Below are positions 45,428-53,758 of a stretch of 64,000 bases of DNA, piece after piece; the first letter of the stretch is position 1, and each line of letters starts with the position of its first letter. This stretch comes from Actinomycetes bacterium (GTDB lineage: Bacteria > Actinomycetota > Acidimicrobiia > Acidimicrobiales > RAAP-2): assembly GCA_021831035.1 (NCBI GenBank), contig JAKBNL010000005.1, forward strand, positions 40,170 to 104,169, read 5' to 3'. The translations under genes were made by a program, and so were the position numbers. Below the pieces are notes generated by a model. The model did not search any database. It was not told the origin of the DNA and worked only from the letters and a program-made list of their open reading frames with translations.

Positions 45428-47311
45428 ATGGGCGCGTACCGCGAGGCGTGGCGCAGGAGCATCGAGGACCCCGAGGGGTTCTGGGGCGAGGCCGCCAAGG
45501 CGATCCGCTGGGACCGCGAGCCGAGCCAGGTGCTGGACCGCTCCAACCCGCCCTTCTTCCGGTGGTTCCCCGACGGAGAGCTCAACACGTGCTTCAACGC
45601 CGTTGACCGCCACGTCGAGGAGGGTCGTGGTGACCAGGCCGCCCTGATCTACGACAGCCCCGTGACCGGGACGATCGCCACCCTCACCTTCACCGAGCTG
45701 CGTGACCAGGTGGCGCGCTGCGCGGGCGCCCTGCGCGACCTCGGGGTGGAGCGCGGCGACCGGGTCGTGATCTACATGCCCATGGTCCCCGAGGCGGTCG
45801 TCGCGATGCTGGCCTGCGCGCGCATCGGCGCGGTGCACTCGGTCGTCTTCGGGGGATTCGCGGCCCACGAGCTCGCCCTGCGCATCGAGGACGCCCAGCC
45901 GAAGGTCGTCGTCACCGCGTCGTGCGGCATCGAGGTGAAGCGGGTCATCGAGTACAAGCCACTGCTCGACGCGGCGATCGACGAGTCGAGCCACAAGCCC
46001 GAGCACTGCCTCATCCTCCAGCGCCCCCAGGCGGTGGCGAGCCTACGCGCTCCCCGCGACGTCGAATGGGCCGAGGCGCTCGCTCGCGCCACGCCGGCCG
46101 CGTGCGTGCCGGTGGCCGCCACCGACCCGCTCTACGTGCTCTACACCTCGGGCACGACCGGGCGGCCCAAGGGGGTCGTGCGCGACAACGGTGGTCACGC
46201 GGTGGCGCTGCGCTGGAGCATGGCCAACGTCTACGACACCCACCCGGGCGAGGTCTTCTGGGCCGCCTCGGACGTCGGGTGGGTGGTGGGCCACTCCTAC
46301 ATCGTCTACGCGCCCCTGCTCGCCGGTTGCACCTCCGTCCTCTACGAGGGCAAGCCGGTGGGCACCCCCGACGCCGGCGCCTACTGGCGGGTGATCGCCC
46401 AGCACGGGGTCAAGACCCTCTTCACCGCCCCGACGGGTTTCCGCGCCGTCAAGCGCGAGGACCCCGAGGGCAAGCTGATCGGCGACTACGACCTCTCGGG
46501 CTTCCGCTACCTCTTCCTCGCCGGCGAGCGGCTCGACCCCGAGACCTACAAGTGGGCGAGCGAGCACCTCAGCGTCCCGGTCGTCGACCACTGGTGGCAG
46601 ACCGAGACGGGCTGGCCGATCGTCGCCGACCTGATGGGGATGGACCCGATGCCGATCAAGGCGGGCTCGCCGACCGTGCCGGTGCCCGGCTACGACGTGC
46701 GCGTCCTTGACGCGACGGGCCAGGAGGTGCCCGCGGGGACCGAGGGCGCGATCATGATCCGCACCCCGCTGCCCCCGGGCACCCTCTCGACGCTGTGGCG
46801 AAACGACGAGAACTACATCCAGACGTACCTCTCGCGCGTCCCCGGCTACTACCTCACCGGTGACGGGGGCCACTTCGACGAGGACGGCTACCTCTTCGTG
46901 ATGGGCCGGGTGGACGACGTCATCAACGTGGCCGGCCACCGCCTCTCGACCGGCGAGATGGAAGAGATCATCGCCGGGCACCCCGACGTCGCCGAGTGCG
47001 CGGTGATCGGGGTCGCCGACGAGCTGAAGGGACAGGTGCCCCGCGCCCTCGTGGTGCTGAAGGGAGGGGTGACCCGCGACCACGCGACGATCAGCGAGGA
47101 GGTCGTCCAGCGCGTGCGCGACCAGGTTGGCAGCGTCGCGAGCCTGCGTCGCGTCGACGTCGTGGCAGCGCTGCCCAAGACGCGCTCGGGCAAGATCCTG
47201 CGTAAGAGCATGCGCGCCATCGCCGACGGGCGCGACGAGCCGGTCCCCTCGACCATCGACGACCCGGCGGTCCTCGAGGCCCTGAAGCCGATTCTGCGCA
47301 CCGGCGCCTGA
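45428..47311 (+). CDS. prpE: Propionyl-CoA/acetyl-CoA synthetase
   Basis: The 627-residue AMP-forming acyl-CoA synthetase begins with the ACAS N-terminal domain (YREAWRRSIEDPEGFWGEAA). It has the ATP loop YTSGTTGRPKG near 238, DHWWQTETGWP near 393, and the C-terminal acylatable lysine in PKTRSGKILRK near 590. The length and the RWFPDGELNTCFNAVDRHV segment agree best with propionyl-CoA synthetase PrpE. Acetate is an alternative substrate. The Lys may be regulated by acetylation, as in the family. The ATG has a GGAGGGAA ribosome binding site. Confidence 0.9.
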   Translation: MGAYREAWRRSIEDPEGFWGEAAKAIRWDREPSQVLDRSNPPFFRWFPDGELNTCFNAVDRHVEEGRGDQAALIYDSPVTGTIATLTFTELRDQVARCAGALRDLGVERGDRVVIYMPMVPEAVVAMLACARIGAVHSVVFGGFAAHELALRIEDAQPKVVVTASCGIEVKRVIEYKPLLDAAIDESSHKPEHCLILQRPQAVASLRAPRDVEWAEALARATPAACVPVAATDPLYVLYTSGTTGRPKGVVRDNGGHAVALRWSMANVYDTHPGEVFWAASDVGWVVGHSYIVYAPLLAGCTSVLYEGKPVGTPDAGAYWRVIAQHGVKTLFTAPTGFRAVKREDPEGKLIGDYDLSGFRYLFLAGERLDPETYKWASEHLSVPVVDHWWQTETGWPIVADLMGMDPMPIKAGSPTVPVPGYDVRVLDATGQEVPAGTEGAIMIRTPLPPGTLSTLWRNDENYIQTYLSRVPGYYLTGDGGHFDEDGYLFVMGRVDDVINVAGHRLSTGEMEEIIAGHPDVAECAVIGVADELKGQVPRALVVLKGGVTRDHATISEEVVQRVRDQVGSVASLRRVDVVAALPKTRSGKILRKSMRAIADGRDEPVPSTIDDPAVLEALKPILRTGA

Positions 47312-47326
47312 CCCGGGCGCGGGACC

Positions 47327-47356
47327 GGCCCGGGCCCCTCGGCCCACGCCCGGGCC
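47327..47356 (+). terminator. Possible hairpin terminator after prpE
   Basis: GGCCCGGGC (47327-47335) pairs perfectly with GCCCGGGCC (47348-47356) across a 12-base loop, 16 bases after the prpE stop. There is no T-run. The surrounding repeat-rich GC sequence lowers confidence. Confidence 0.45.
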
Positions 47357-47457
47357 CGGCCCCGGCGCAATGGGACGTTGGTCCCGATGCGTCGACCGGG
47401 GCGACCTAGCACAATGGCCTATGGCCTCGAAGGCTGAGGTTGCACGGAGGGTCGCGG

Positions 47458-48078
47458 ATGGTAGGTGAGTGGGGGCGCGCCGTTCGACTCTGGACGGCCG
47501 GCTGGAACCTGTCGCGTCGGTACGCGCCGAAGGCACCGGCGACGGCGCTCGCGGTCGTCGCCGTGCTCATGGTCGCGGTGACGGTCTTGCGCTGGTACGT
47601 CGACGGCGCCGGCCAGAGCGCGGCGCTCTTGTACGTCGTGCCGATCGCGCTCAGCGCGATGCGTTTCGGCCGCCGGGGCGGGCTCGTCTCGGCGGGCATC
47701 GCCATGGCGGCCTTCGTCGTTCTCGAGCTCGTTCGCTCCAAGGGTGACGTGGACCTCACCGGCTGGGTGGCGCCCTTGCTCGCCATGGCCCTCATGGGCG
47801 GTCTGGTGGGCTCCCTCAGTGAGGCCGCCGCGCGCAACGACGCGGCGCGCCGACTCCACCTGAGGGACTTCGAGGCGGCCGAGCGGGCCCGCCTCGCCGA
47901 CCTCGAGACGAGCGACTCGATTGTCCAGCGCGTGGCCGCGGCTCGGTGGATGCTCGAGGTCGGTCGCAGCGAGGACGCTCTGCGGGCGCTCGAGGCCACC
48001 GTGAGCGACGGGATCGACCACCTGGGGAGGCGACTGCCCCCGCCCGAGCCCGACTCGCTCGCTGGCGAGGGTGCCTAG
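47458..48078 (+). CDS. Membrane protein resembling a histidine-kinase sensor without kinase domain
   Basis: A 206-residue protein with three to four transmembrane helices (for example 30-47, 56-75, 80-92, 101-120) in a DUF4118-like layout (LLYVVPIALSAMRFGRRGG). A helical segment at about 135-190 resembles a dimerisation helix of sensor kinases. No ATPase domain follows before the stop, so it is a truncated or stand-alone sensor. I chose the ATG at 47458 because GGAGGG lies 6-7 bases upstream, rather than the earlier TTG. Confidence 0.65.
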   Translation: MVGEWGRAVRLWTAGWNLSRRYAPKAPATALAVVAVLMVAVTVLRWYVDGAGQSAALLYVVPIALSAMRFGRRGGLVSAGIAMAAFVVLELVRSKGDVDLTGWVAPLLAMALMGGLVGSLSEAAARNDAARRLHLRDFEAAERARLADLETSDSIVQRVAAARWMLEVGRSEDALRALEATVSDGIDHLGRRLPPPEPDSLAGEGA

Positions 48079-48118
48079 CGGAGCGTTCGACGCGTCGGCC
48101 GTGGCGCGGGCCGACGGC

Positions 48119-48850
48119 TCAGCGGGTCGGAGCGCCCGCCGGGTCGCCGGGTACGCCGTCGGGCGACGCGACCCCGGTCGGGTGGCGCAGCCACACCAGC
48201 GACTCGGCGTCGCCGAGCAACTCGAGCCGACGGCGCAGGACGGGGTTGTCGGTGGACTGGCTGGCGTGGCAGGCGATGGCCCGGCGCTGAACGGACCGGT
48301 CGACCTCGAGGCGGAGGTCGACGCCGGCGGCGTCGCGACCGACGAAGCCGGCTGAGAACTCGGCGTTGAGCTCGTCGGCCACCTCGTACGGCAGGCTCCA
48401 GGCGATTACCGGCGTGAGGGGCGCACCCTCGAGTGCGGCTTCGGTCGCGCGCACGTGGTCGGGGTGGCCGGTGATGCCGCCCACGTCGAAGACGACGAGC
48501 AGGTCGGCGCCGACCTCGCGGGCCGCCGCCGCCACGTCGGTGGCCAGTCGCTCGAGCGGCACCCCGGCGAGCCCCCCGTCGGGGTAGTCGAGCAGGTCGA
48601 CCCGACCGACGCCCAAGACGGCGGCCGCCGCGGTGAGCTCCTCGCGACGGACCTCGCCGAGGGGGCGATCAGAGCGACCGAGTGTCGAGGCCTCCCCGTG
48701 GGTGAAGCAGAGCGTCGACACCGCGGCGCCGGAGACGGCGAAGCGTGTGAGGACGGCTCCGAGGCCAAAGCTCTCGTCGTCGGGGTGGGCGCAGACCGCG
48801 AGGACCGACGCCGCGACGGGCAGGGTGTCGATCGGCGCGGTCACGTTCAC
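48119..48850 (-). CDS. PIG-L family deacetylase (LmbE/MshB-like)
   Basis: The 243-residue protein has the zinc-binding AHPDDESFG motif near 20 and the matching GHPDHV near 128. The family removes N-acetyl groups from sugars, for example in mycothiol synthesis (MshB) or detoxification (Mca). Here it is the third gene of an operon with thioredoxin and DUF302, so a thiol- or stress-related substrate is plausible. The GTG start overlaps the DUF302 stop by 4 bases. Confidence 0.85.
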   Translation of the reverse strand: MNVTAPIDTLPVAASVLAVCAHPDDESFGLGAVLTRFAVSGAAVSTLCFTHGEASTLGRSDRPLGEVRREELTAAAAVLGVGRVDLLDYPDGGLAGVPLERLATDVAAAAREVGADLLVVFDVGGITGHPDHVRATEAALEGAPLTPVIAWSLPYEVADELNAEFSAGFVGRDAAGVDLRLEVDRSVQRRAIACHASQSTDNPVLRRRLELLGDAESLVWLRHPTGVASPDGVPGDPAGAPTR

Positions 48851-49245
48851 GCGCCGAGTCGGTCCGCGACCCTGACCAGCGCGGCGGCGACTTCCTCGGC
48901 GAGGGTCCGGTCCGCGGAGGTGTGGGCGGGGTCACCGAGGGCGAACATCGCGCGTGGATCGGCGATGGCCACCCGGGTGCGCCCGTCGCCCGCGTCCTCG
49001 AGCGTGACGTTGCAGGGCAGCACGAGGGCGAGCGACGGGTCCGCCGTGAGGCCCCGGTGGGCGAAGCCCGGGTTGCAGGCGCCCAGGATCGTGAGCGCGG
49101 GGCGCTCGATCCCGAGCTTGGCCCGGAAGGTGGCGGCGACGTCGATCTCGCTCAGTACGCCGAAGCCCTCGGTGGCGAGCGCCCGGCGCACCTCGACCTC
49201 GGCCTCGGCGAAGGGGAGGGCCAGGGTCACCTCGATGGCGTTCAC
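48847..49245 (-). CDS. DUF302 domain protein
   Basis: A 132-residue protein matching DUF302: LPFAEAEVEVRRALATEGFGVLSEIDV (in part), GACNPGFAHRGLTADPSLALVLPCNV (in part). The cysteines in GACNP and LPCNV are family-typical. The domain is often found near sulfur-handling genes, but its activity is not established. It lies 13 bases after thioredoxin and overlaps the PIG-L gene. Confidence 0.85.
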   Translation of the reverse strand: MNAIEVTLALPFAEAEVEVRRALATEGFGVLSEIDVAATFRAKLGIERPALTILGACNPGFAHRGLTADPSLALVLPCNVTLEDAGDGRTRVAIADPRAMFALGDPAHTSADRTLAEEVAAALVRVADRLGA

Positions 49246-49258
49246 GGGGTCGACGACC

Positions 49259-49630
49259 TCAGGCCTGGGCGGGCGCTTGCTCGGCGATGGACTTTCTCAC
49301 CTCGTCCATGTCGAGTGCCTTCACCTTGCCGATGAGATCCTCCAGGGCGGCCGAGGGGAGGGCCCCGGGCTGGGCGTAGAGGAGGACCTGGTCGCGGAAG
49401 GCCATCAGGGTCGGGATCGACATGATGCCGAAGCCGGCGGCGAGCTCCTGCTCGGCCTCGGTGTCGACCTTGGCGAAGACGATGTCGTCGTGGGTCTCCG
49501 AGGCCGCCTCGTAGACGGGGGCGAACATCCGACACGGGGCGCACCAGCTCGCCCAGAAGTCGATCAGGACGATGTCGTTGTTGGCGACGGTGGACTCGAA
49601 GCTCTCTTGGGTCAGTTGGACGGTGGCCAC
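49259..49630 (-). CDS. trxA: Thioredoxin
   Basis: A 123-residue thioredoxin with the active site WCAPC (C30, C33) and the cis-proline in SIPTLMAF. The C-terminal 20 residues are an extra helix and Ala/Gln-rich tail beyond the usual 105-110. It reduces protein disulfides in the cytosol. It is the first gene of the leftward trx-DUF302-PIG-L operon. The GTG has an AGGAGAGACC ribosome binding site, and the promoter carries a CsoR/CstR-type operator. Confidence 0.92.
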   Translation of the reverse strand: MATVQLTQESFESTVANNDIVLIDFWASWCAPCRMFAPVYEAASETHDDIVFAKVDTEAEQELAAGFGIMSIPTLMAFRDQVLLYAQPGALPSAALEDLIGKVKALDMDEVRKSIAEQAPAQA

Positions 49631-49663
49631 GGTCTCTCCTCGGTGGTCGGGCTGCTGGGTTCC

Positions 49664-49682
49664 ATTATACCCCCTGGGGTAT
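49664..49682 (-). promoter_or_regulatory. TATAAT promoter overlapped by a CsoR/CstR-like operator
   Basis: A perfect 16-bp dyad, ATACCCC-CT-GGGGTAT (49667-49682), has the C-tract/G-tract with AT flanks expected for copper-sensing CsoR or persulfide-sensing CstR repressors. It overlaps a perfect -10 TATAAT on the minus strand (49669-49664). The thioredoxin gene starts about 34 bases downstream. No csoR/cstR gene is in the window. Confidence 0.7.
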
Positions 49683-49705
49683 CACTCGTGACGGCGCCGA
49701 CGGGC

Positions 49706-51211
49706 TCACCGGTCCCGGCCGGCGCGGCCGGCGGCCCGGGCCCGACTCAGCGAGAAGAGGGCGGCCAGGGCCATGAGGCCCATGGAGGCGTAGAAGGCGT
49801 TGTGCAGCCCGGAGGTGAACGCGGCGGCCAGGCCGCGGGTGAGGCTGGTCGAGCCGACGAAGATGGCGAAGGCCAGTCGGCGGCTGACGCTGTGGGAGGC
49901 GATCAGCATCGCCAGGGAGAACGAGAAGACCATGCCCACGTTGGCGAAGGTCCGCAGCATCCCCGACGAGATGCCGAACGCCTGGGGCGGGGAGGCCTTC
50001 ATCACCGCCGAGTTGTTGGCTGGGAAGAAGGAGCTGGCGCCGAGCCCGTTGACGACGCTGCCCGCGACGACCACCCAGAGGCCGGTCGAGACAGAGAGGT
50101 GGGCGTAGATGAACAGGGCCACCACCTGGACGGCCAGTCCGATAGTGGCCGGCACGACCGGCGAGACCCGGTCGGCCAGCCGTCCGGCCGCGGGGCCGAT
50201 CGCCGCCCCGACGAGGTAGCCCGGGATGAGAAGCAGCGACGCGTGAATGGGCGTGAGGCCCCTCGCCCCCTGGAGGTACATGATGACGAGGAAGAGGACC
50301 GCGTAGTTCGCGAGGCCCTGGAAGAACGAGGCCAGCAGTGACGGGGTCATCGTGGGCACCGCGAAGAGCGAGAGGGGGAGCATCGGCTCGGCGGCGCGCC
50401 GCTCCACGAGGACGAACAGCCCGAGGAGGGCGACGCGCCCGACGAGGTAGCCCAGGATCGTCGCGTCGAGGGGGTCGGTCGCGAGCTTGGTCACCGACCA
50501 CAGCACTCCGTAGAGCCCGAGCCCGAGCGTCGCCATGCCCGCGAGGTCGAGCCGGTGGCTGACCCGCGTCCCGTGCTCGCGCAGTAGCCGCAGGGCCAGA
50601 CCCACTCCGACCAGCCCGATCGGGACGTTGATCCAGAAAATCCAGCGCCACGAGACGTAGGTCACGATCGCCCCGCCGAGGAGGATTCCCAGTACGGCAC
50701 CGGCGCTGAAGCCGACGCCGTTGTAGCCGTAGGCCCTGCCGCGTTGCTCCTTGGGGAAGAGCTCGGCGATGATTGCGCCACTGTTGGCCGTCACCAGCGC
50801 GCCTCCGACCCCCTGGAGGAGACGGAAGGCGACGATCGAGGCCTCGTCCCAGGCGAGCGCGCACAGGGCCGAGCCCACGATGAACACGACGAATCCGGCT
50901 TCGTACATCCGCACCCGCCCGAACATGTCGCCCAGCCGCCCGACCTGGGTGGCGAGCAGCGTGATGACGAAGAGGTAGCCGATCACCACCCATATCACCG
51001 AGTCGAGTGCGACGTGCAGGCTGCGCTCGATCTCTGGGAGGGCGAGCACGACGATGGTCGTGTCGACCGCGGTGATCATGACCCCGACCATCACCACGAC
51101 GATCGCCCACGCGCTCGAGGAGTGGGTCCCTCGGGGCGTCGCCGTGTCGGCGTCGGGGGGCGTGGGGACCGGGTCGGGCACCACGGAGCACCCTAGATCT
51201 TTCAGTCCCAT
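49706..51211 (-). CDS. MFS transporter, DHA2 (EmrB/QacA) drug exporter family
   Basis: A 501-residue membrane protein with about 14 transmembrane helices. It shows the DHA2 signatures: DTTIVVLALPEI in helix 1 (near 50), GRLGDMFGRVRMY in loop 2-3, and a GVGFSAGAVLGILLGG motif C. It probably exports drugs or metabolites by proton antiport. The ATG at 51211 has a weak GGAG. TAGGGT within the first codons, 5-8 bases before in-frame GTG codons at 51184 and 51181, suggests a leaderless start there. It ends just upstream of the thioredoxin operator. Confidence 0.88.
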   Translation of the reverse strand: MGLKDLGCSVVPDPVPTPPDADTATPRGTHSSSAWAIVVVMVGVMITAVDTTIVVLALPEIERSLHVALDSVIWVVIGYLFVITLLATQVGRLGDMFGRVRMYEAGFVVFIVGSALCALAWDEASIVAFRLLQGVGGALVTANSGAIIAELFPKEQRGRAYGYNGVGFSAGAVLGILLGGAIVTYVSWRWIFWINVPIGLVGVGLALRLLREHGTRVSHRLDLAGMATLGLGLYGVLWSVTKLATDPLDATILGYLVGRVALLGLFVLVERRAAEPMLPLSLFAVPTMTPSLLASFFQGLANYAVLFLVIMYLQGARGLTPIHASLLLIPGYLVGAAIGPAAGRLADRVSPVVPATIGLAVQVVALFIYAHLSVSTGLWVVVAGSVVNGLGASSFFPANNSAVMKASPPQAFGISSGMLRTFANVGMVFSFSLAMLIASHSVSRRLAFAIFVGSTSLTRGLAAAFTSGLHNAFYASMGLMALAALFSLSRARAAGRAGRDR

Positions 51212-51234
51212 TAGGCCGTCTCCGTGCGGGGGGA

Positions 51235-52182
51235 TTACGCGTGAGGAGGACTACGGCGCGAGAGTCGAGCGCGCCGCCCCGACGGGTGCGCGGCGCGCCG
51301 GCCGGGGCGCCCGGGCGCCGCGGCGCCCGCCTCGCCCCGGTACCGGGGCCAGAGCCCCTGGGCGCGCACGACGTTGACCTGGGCGCTGTAGACGAGCAGC
51401 CGGGCGCCGAGGTAGACCCACGCGAGCAGCCCGACCACCGCGGCGAAGGGGCCGTAGTAGTGCGAGGCGTGGCCGACGACGTGGCCGACGTAGAGGGTAC
51501 CGACGGCCTGCAGGCCCGTCCAAGCGACGGCGCCGGCGACCACGCCGGGCCACGTGACGGCGAACCCGAGGCGCCGGTTGGTCAGGAGCTCGAAGGCGAG
51601 GAAGAAGAGCAGGGCGTTGACCGCCAGCGCGCCGACGACGGCGACCACTCCCGCGGTGAGGGGCGGGAGCGCGTGAGCCAGGGGCAGTCCCGCCAGAGCC
51701 GTCGAGACGACGGTGAGCAGGCCGAGCGCGGCGAGCATCGCGAGCCCGCGCGCGGACGAGCGCAAGACCCCGGGCCGCTCGGCGCGGGGCAGGTCCCAGA
51801 CGGCGTTCATCGCCCGCTCGAGGGCCCGGGTCACACCGAGTCCGGCCCACAGTGCCCACAGGGCTCCGACGCCCAGGGCGACCCCGCTGCCCCTGACCGA
51901 AGAGTCGAGGACACCCGACAGCGTGGGGAAGCTGCGCACGGCGCTCGCCAGCACGCGCGTGCGCAGCCCGGGGTCGCCGTGGAGGACGAAGCCCACGACC
52001 GACGCGAAGACCAAGAGCAACGGCAGGGCGGCGAGGAACCCGTAGTAGGCGACGAGGGCCGCCAGGTCGCCTCCGCCGTCCTCGGCGGTCTTGCGCACGA
52101 CCGCCACGACGAAGGCGAGGGCGGGGGTGCGGCGCTGGAGCCGGTCGAGCCGGCTCAGCAGGCGGGCGAGTCGATCGGCCAC
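51235..52182 (-). CDS. YihY/BrkB family membrane protein
   Basis: A 315-residue protein with six predicted transmembrane helices and the YihY/BrkB pattern: LAALVAYYGFLAALPLLLVF near 42, ALWAGLGVTRALERAMNAVWD near 108 (in part), and YYGPFAAVVGLLAWVYLGARLLVYSAQVN near 248 (in part). Once called RNase BN, these proteins are now regarded as membrane proteins of unclear transport function. The tail is Arg/Pro/Ala-rich and disordered. Confidence 0.88.
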   Translation of the reverse strand: MADRLARLLSRLDRLQRRTPALAFVVAVVRKTAEDGGGDLAALVAYYGFLAALPLLLVFASVVGFVLHGDPGLRTRVLASAVRSFPTLSGVLDSSVRGSGVALGVGALWALWAGLGVTRALERAMNAVWDLPRAERPGVLRSSARGLAMLAALGLLTVVSTALAGLPLAHALPPLTAGVVAVVGALAVNALLFFLAFELLTNRRLGFAVTWPGVVAGAVAWTGLQAVGTLYVGHVVGHASHYYGPFAAVVGLLAWVYLGARLLVYSAQVNVVRAQGLWPRYRGEAGAAAPGRPGRRAAHPSGRRARLSRRSPPHA

Positions 52183-52218
52183 GGGACCAGCGTGACAGAC
52201 ACGACGTGCCGGGGTGGC

Positions 52219-52503
52219 TCAGCCCAACTCCAGCACCACCGACGCCAGGTCACCGAGCTCGAGCCCCTCCGCGGCGCGCACGGCCGCCTTGAGCGGCACG
52301 ACGTAGCCGCCGTCGCGCGGGAAGAGCGAGGTCGCGAACGCGGTGGCGCCCACGCGGCCCCGTACCGGGATGCACCCCCAGCCGTAGGTGAGCGTGGGGG
52401 CGACCGCGTGGATGAGCTCGGCACCCTCGGGCGGGACGGTGACGAAGTGGAACGGCGAGGGACCCCGCCAGTACCAGACCTCTCCCTCGAAGGCGATCTC
52501 CAC
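52219..52503 (-). CDS. DUF1905 domain protein
   Basis: A 94-residue protein beginning IAFEGEVWYWRGPSPFHFVTVP with a central GWGCIPVRGRVGATAFATSLFP segment (in part), matching DUF1905, a small beta-barrel family. Function unknown. Its GTG start lies 6 bases after a TAGCCT hexamer and has no ribosome binding site, so it is probably leaderless and monocistronic. Confidence 0.8.
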   Translation of the reverse strand: MEIAFEGEVWYWRGPSPFHFVTVPPEGAELIHAVAPTLTYGWGCIPVRGRVGATAFATSLFPRDGGYVVPLKAAVRAAEGLELGDLASVVLELG

Positions 52504-52509
52504 GGTCGA

Positions 52510-52515
52510 AGGCTA
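52510..52515 (-). promoter_or_regulatory. -10 element for leaderless DUF1905 gene
   Basis: On the minus strand TAGCCT (52515-52510) lies 6 bases before the GTG at 52503. The divergent small gene starts at 52613. Confidence 0.45.
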
Positions 52516-52612
52516 GGCGGAGGCAACGACCGAGCGACGAGGGCCACGAACGGACCTACGTCCCTCGCCGGGCCCACGCGCCCGCACCTACGGTCGGGTT
52601 GAGGAGGTCGCG

Positions 52613-52747
52613 ATGGCCAGCAGCGCAACGCACTGGGTCCACCGATGGCGGCGCGTGCGGGGCCGCACGCGCGCGCTCTTCCAGTACCAGAGCCACCACA
52701 ACCCCCATCGGCCCCACCGCTACGGGGATCGTCCGAAGGAGCGCTGA
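52613..52747 (+). CDS. Small basic His/Arg-rich protein
   Basis: A 44-codon frame with an ATG preceded by a strong GAGGAGG at 5-6 bases. The product is very basic and rich in Arg and His (HWVHRWRRVRGR, then SHHNPHRPHRYG). Its TGA is followed directly by the TTG start of an ABC ATPase, so it leads an exporter operon. It could be a short peptide product, a leader peptide or a metal-binding peptide. I do not recognise the family. Confidence 0.55.
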   Translation: MASSATHWVHRWRRVRGRTRALFQYQSHHNPHRPHRYGDRPKER

Positions 52748-53758
52748 TTGATCCCCGCCTCGCCCGCTACCGAAGCGGCCGGGTCGTCCCCGGGTGTCGC
52801 CGTCACCCCGGGGCGCGCGGTCGATGCCGGGCCGAGGCGAGCGCCCGGCGGTCTCCCCGTCCGGGGCGAGGCGCCGATCGCCCTCGCCGGTGTCACCAAG
52901 CTCTACCGCGGCGGCGGTGGCGTGCGCGAGCTCACCCTCGAGGTGGGCTGGGGCGAGGTGTTCGGCTTCCTCGGGCCTAACGGGGCGGGCAAGACCACCA
53001 CGATCCGTCTGCTGCTCGACCTCATCCGGCCCCAGCGGGGCGCGGTGCGGCTCTTCGGGCTCGACGCGCGCCGCGACGCCGCGGCCATCCACCGGCGGCT
53101 CGGCTACCTGCCCGGCGACCTCGCGCTCTACGAGCGGCTGAGCGCCCGCGAGACGTTCGCCCACTTCGCGCGCCTGCGCGGCGGGCCCGACGAGGCGACC
53201 GTCGAGCGGTGGGCGAGTGAGTTCGACCTCGACCTCGACCGGCCGGTCCGGGCACTCTCGCGGGGGAACCGTCAGAAGGTCGGACTCGTCGCGGCGCTCA
53301 TGAACGAGCCCGACCTGCTCGTCCTCGACGAACTGACAATCGGGCTCGACCCCCTGGTCCAGCGGACGGTCCACCGACGGCTGCGCGAGGCGGCCGCCTC
53401 CGGCCGAACGGTCTTTCTCTCCTCGCACGTCCTGAGTGAGGTGGCCGAAGTCGCCGACCGGGTGGGGCTGATCAAGGACGGCCGACTGGTCGCGATCGAG
53501 CGGGTGGCCGAGATCCGGGCCCGGGCCGTGCACGCGGTGGAGGTGCGCGTGGGCGCCACGGCGGGCCTCGCGGGCCTCGCGGGCCTCGAGGGCGTCACGG
53601 TGCGCGAGCGCGTCGACGACGGTCTACGCCTCGAGGTCGTAGGTAGCCTCCAACCGCTGCTCGCCGCGTTGGCCGGGCTGGACGTCGTCGACCTGTCGGT
53701 CCACGAACCGAGCCTCGAAGACGTTTTCCTCTCCTACTATGACGGCGTCGCGCGCTAG
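52748..53758 (+). CDS. ABC transporter ATP-binding protein, ABC-2 export type
   Basis: A 336-residue ATPase with Walker [11 protein letters not shown] near 77, the signature LSRGNRQKV near 173, and Walker B LLVLDELTIGLDP near 191, where Leu replaces the usual proline of DEPT while the catalytic Glu remains. A C-terminal regulatory region includes three GLAG repeats (residues ~275-285). No in-frame ATG or good GTG precedes the ATPase core, so the TTG directly after the small gene's TGA is taken as the start. It works with the next permease. Confidence 0.82.
   Translation: MIPASPATEAAGSSPGVAVTPGRAVDAGPRRAPGGLPVRGEAPIALAGVTKLYRGGGGVRELTLEVGWGEVFGFLGPNGAGKTTTIRLLLDLIRPQRGAVRLFGLDARRDAAAIHRRLGYLPGDLALYERLSARETFAHFARLRGGPDEATVERWASEFDLDLDRPVRALSRGNRQKVGLVAALMNEPDLLVLDELTIGLDPLVQRTVHRRLREAAASGRTVFLSSHVLSEVAEVADRVGLIKDGRLVAIERVAEIRARAVHAVEVRVGATAGLAGLAGLEGVTVRERVDDGLRLEVVGSLQPLLAALAGLDVVDLSVHEPSLEDVFLSYYDGVAR

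Noticed and set aside
53570..53590. GCGGGCCTC tandem repeats in the ABC ATPase gene
   Set aside because: They encode three GLAG units in the regulatory tail; just a short in-gene repeat with no sign of other function.
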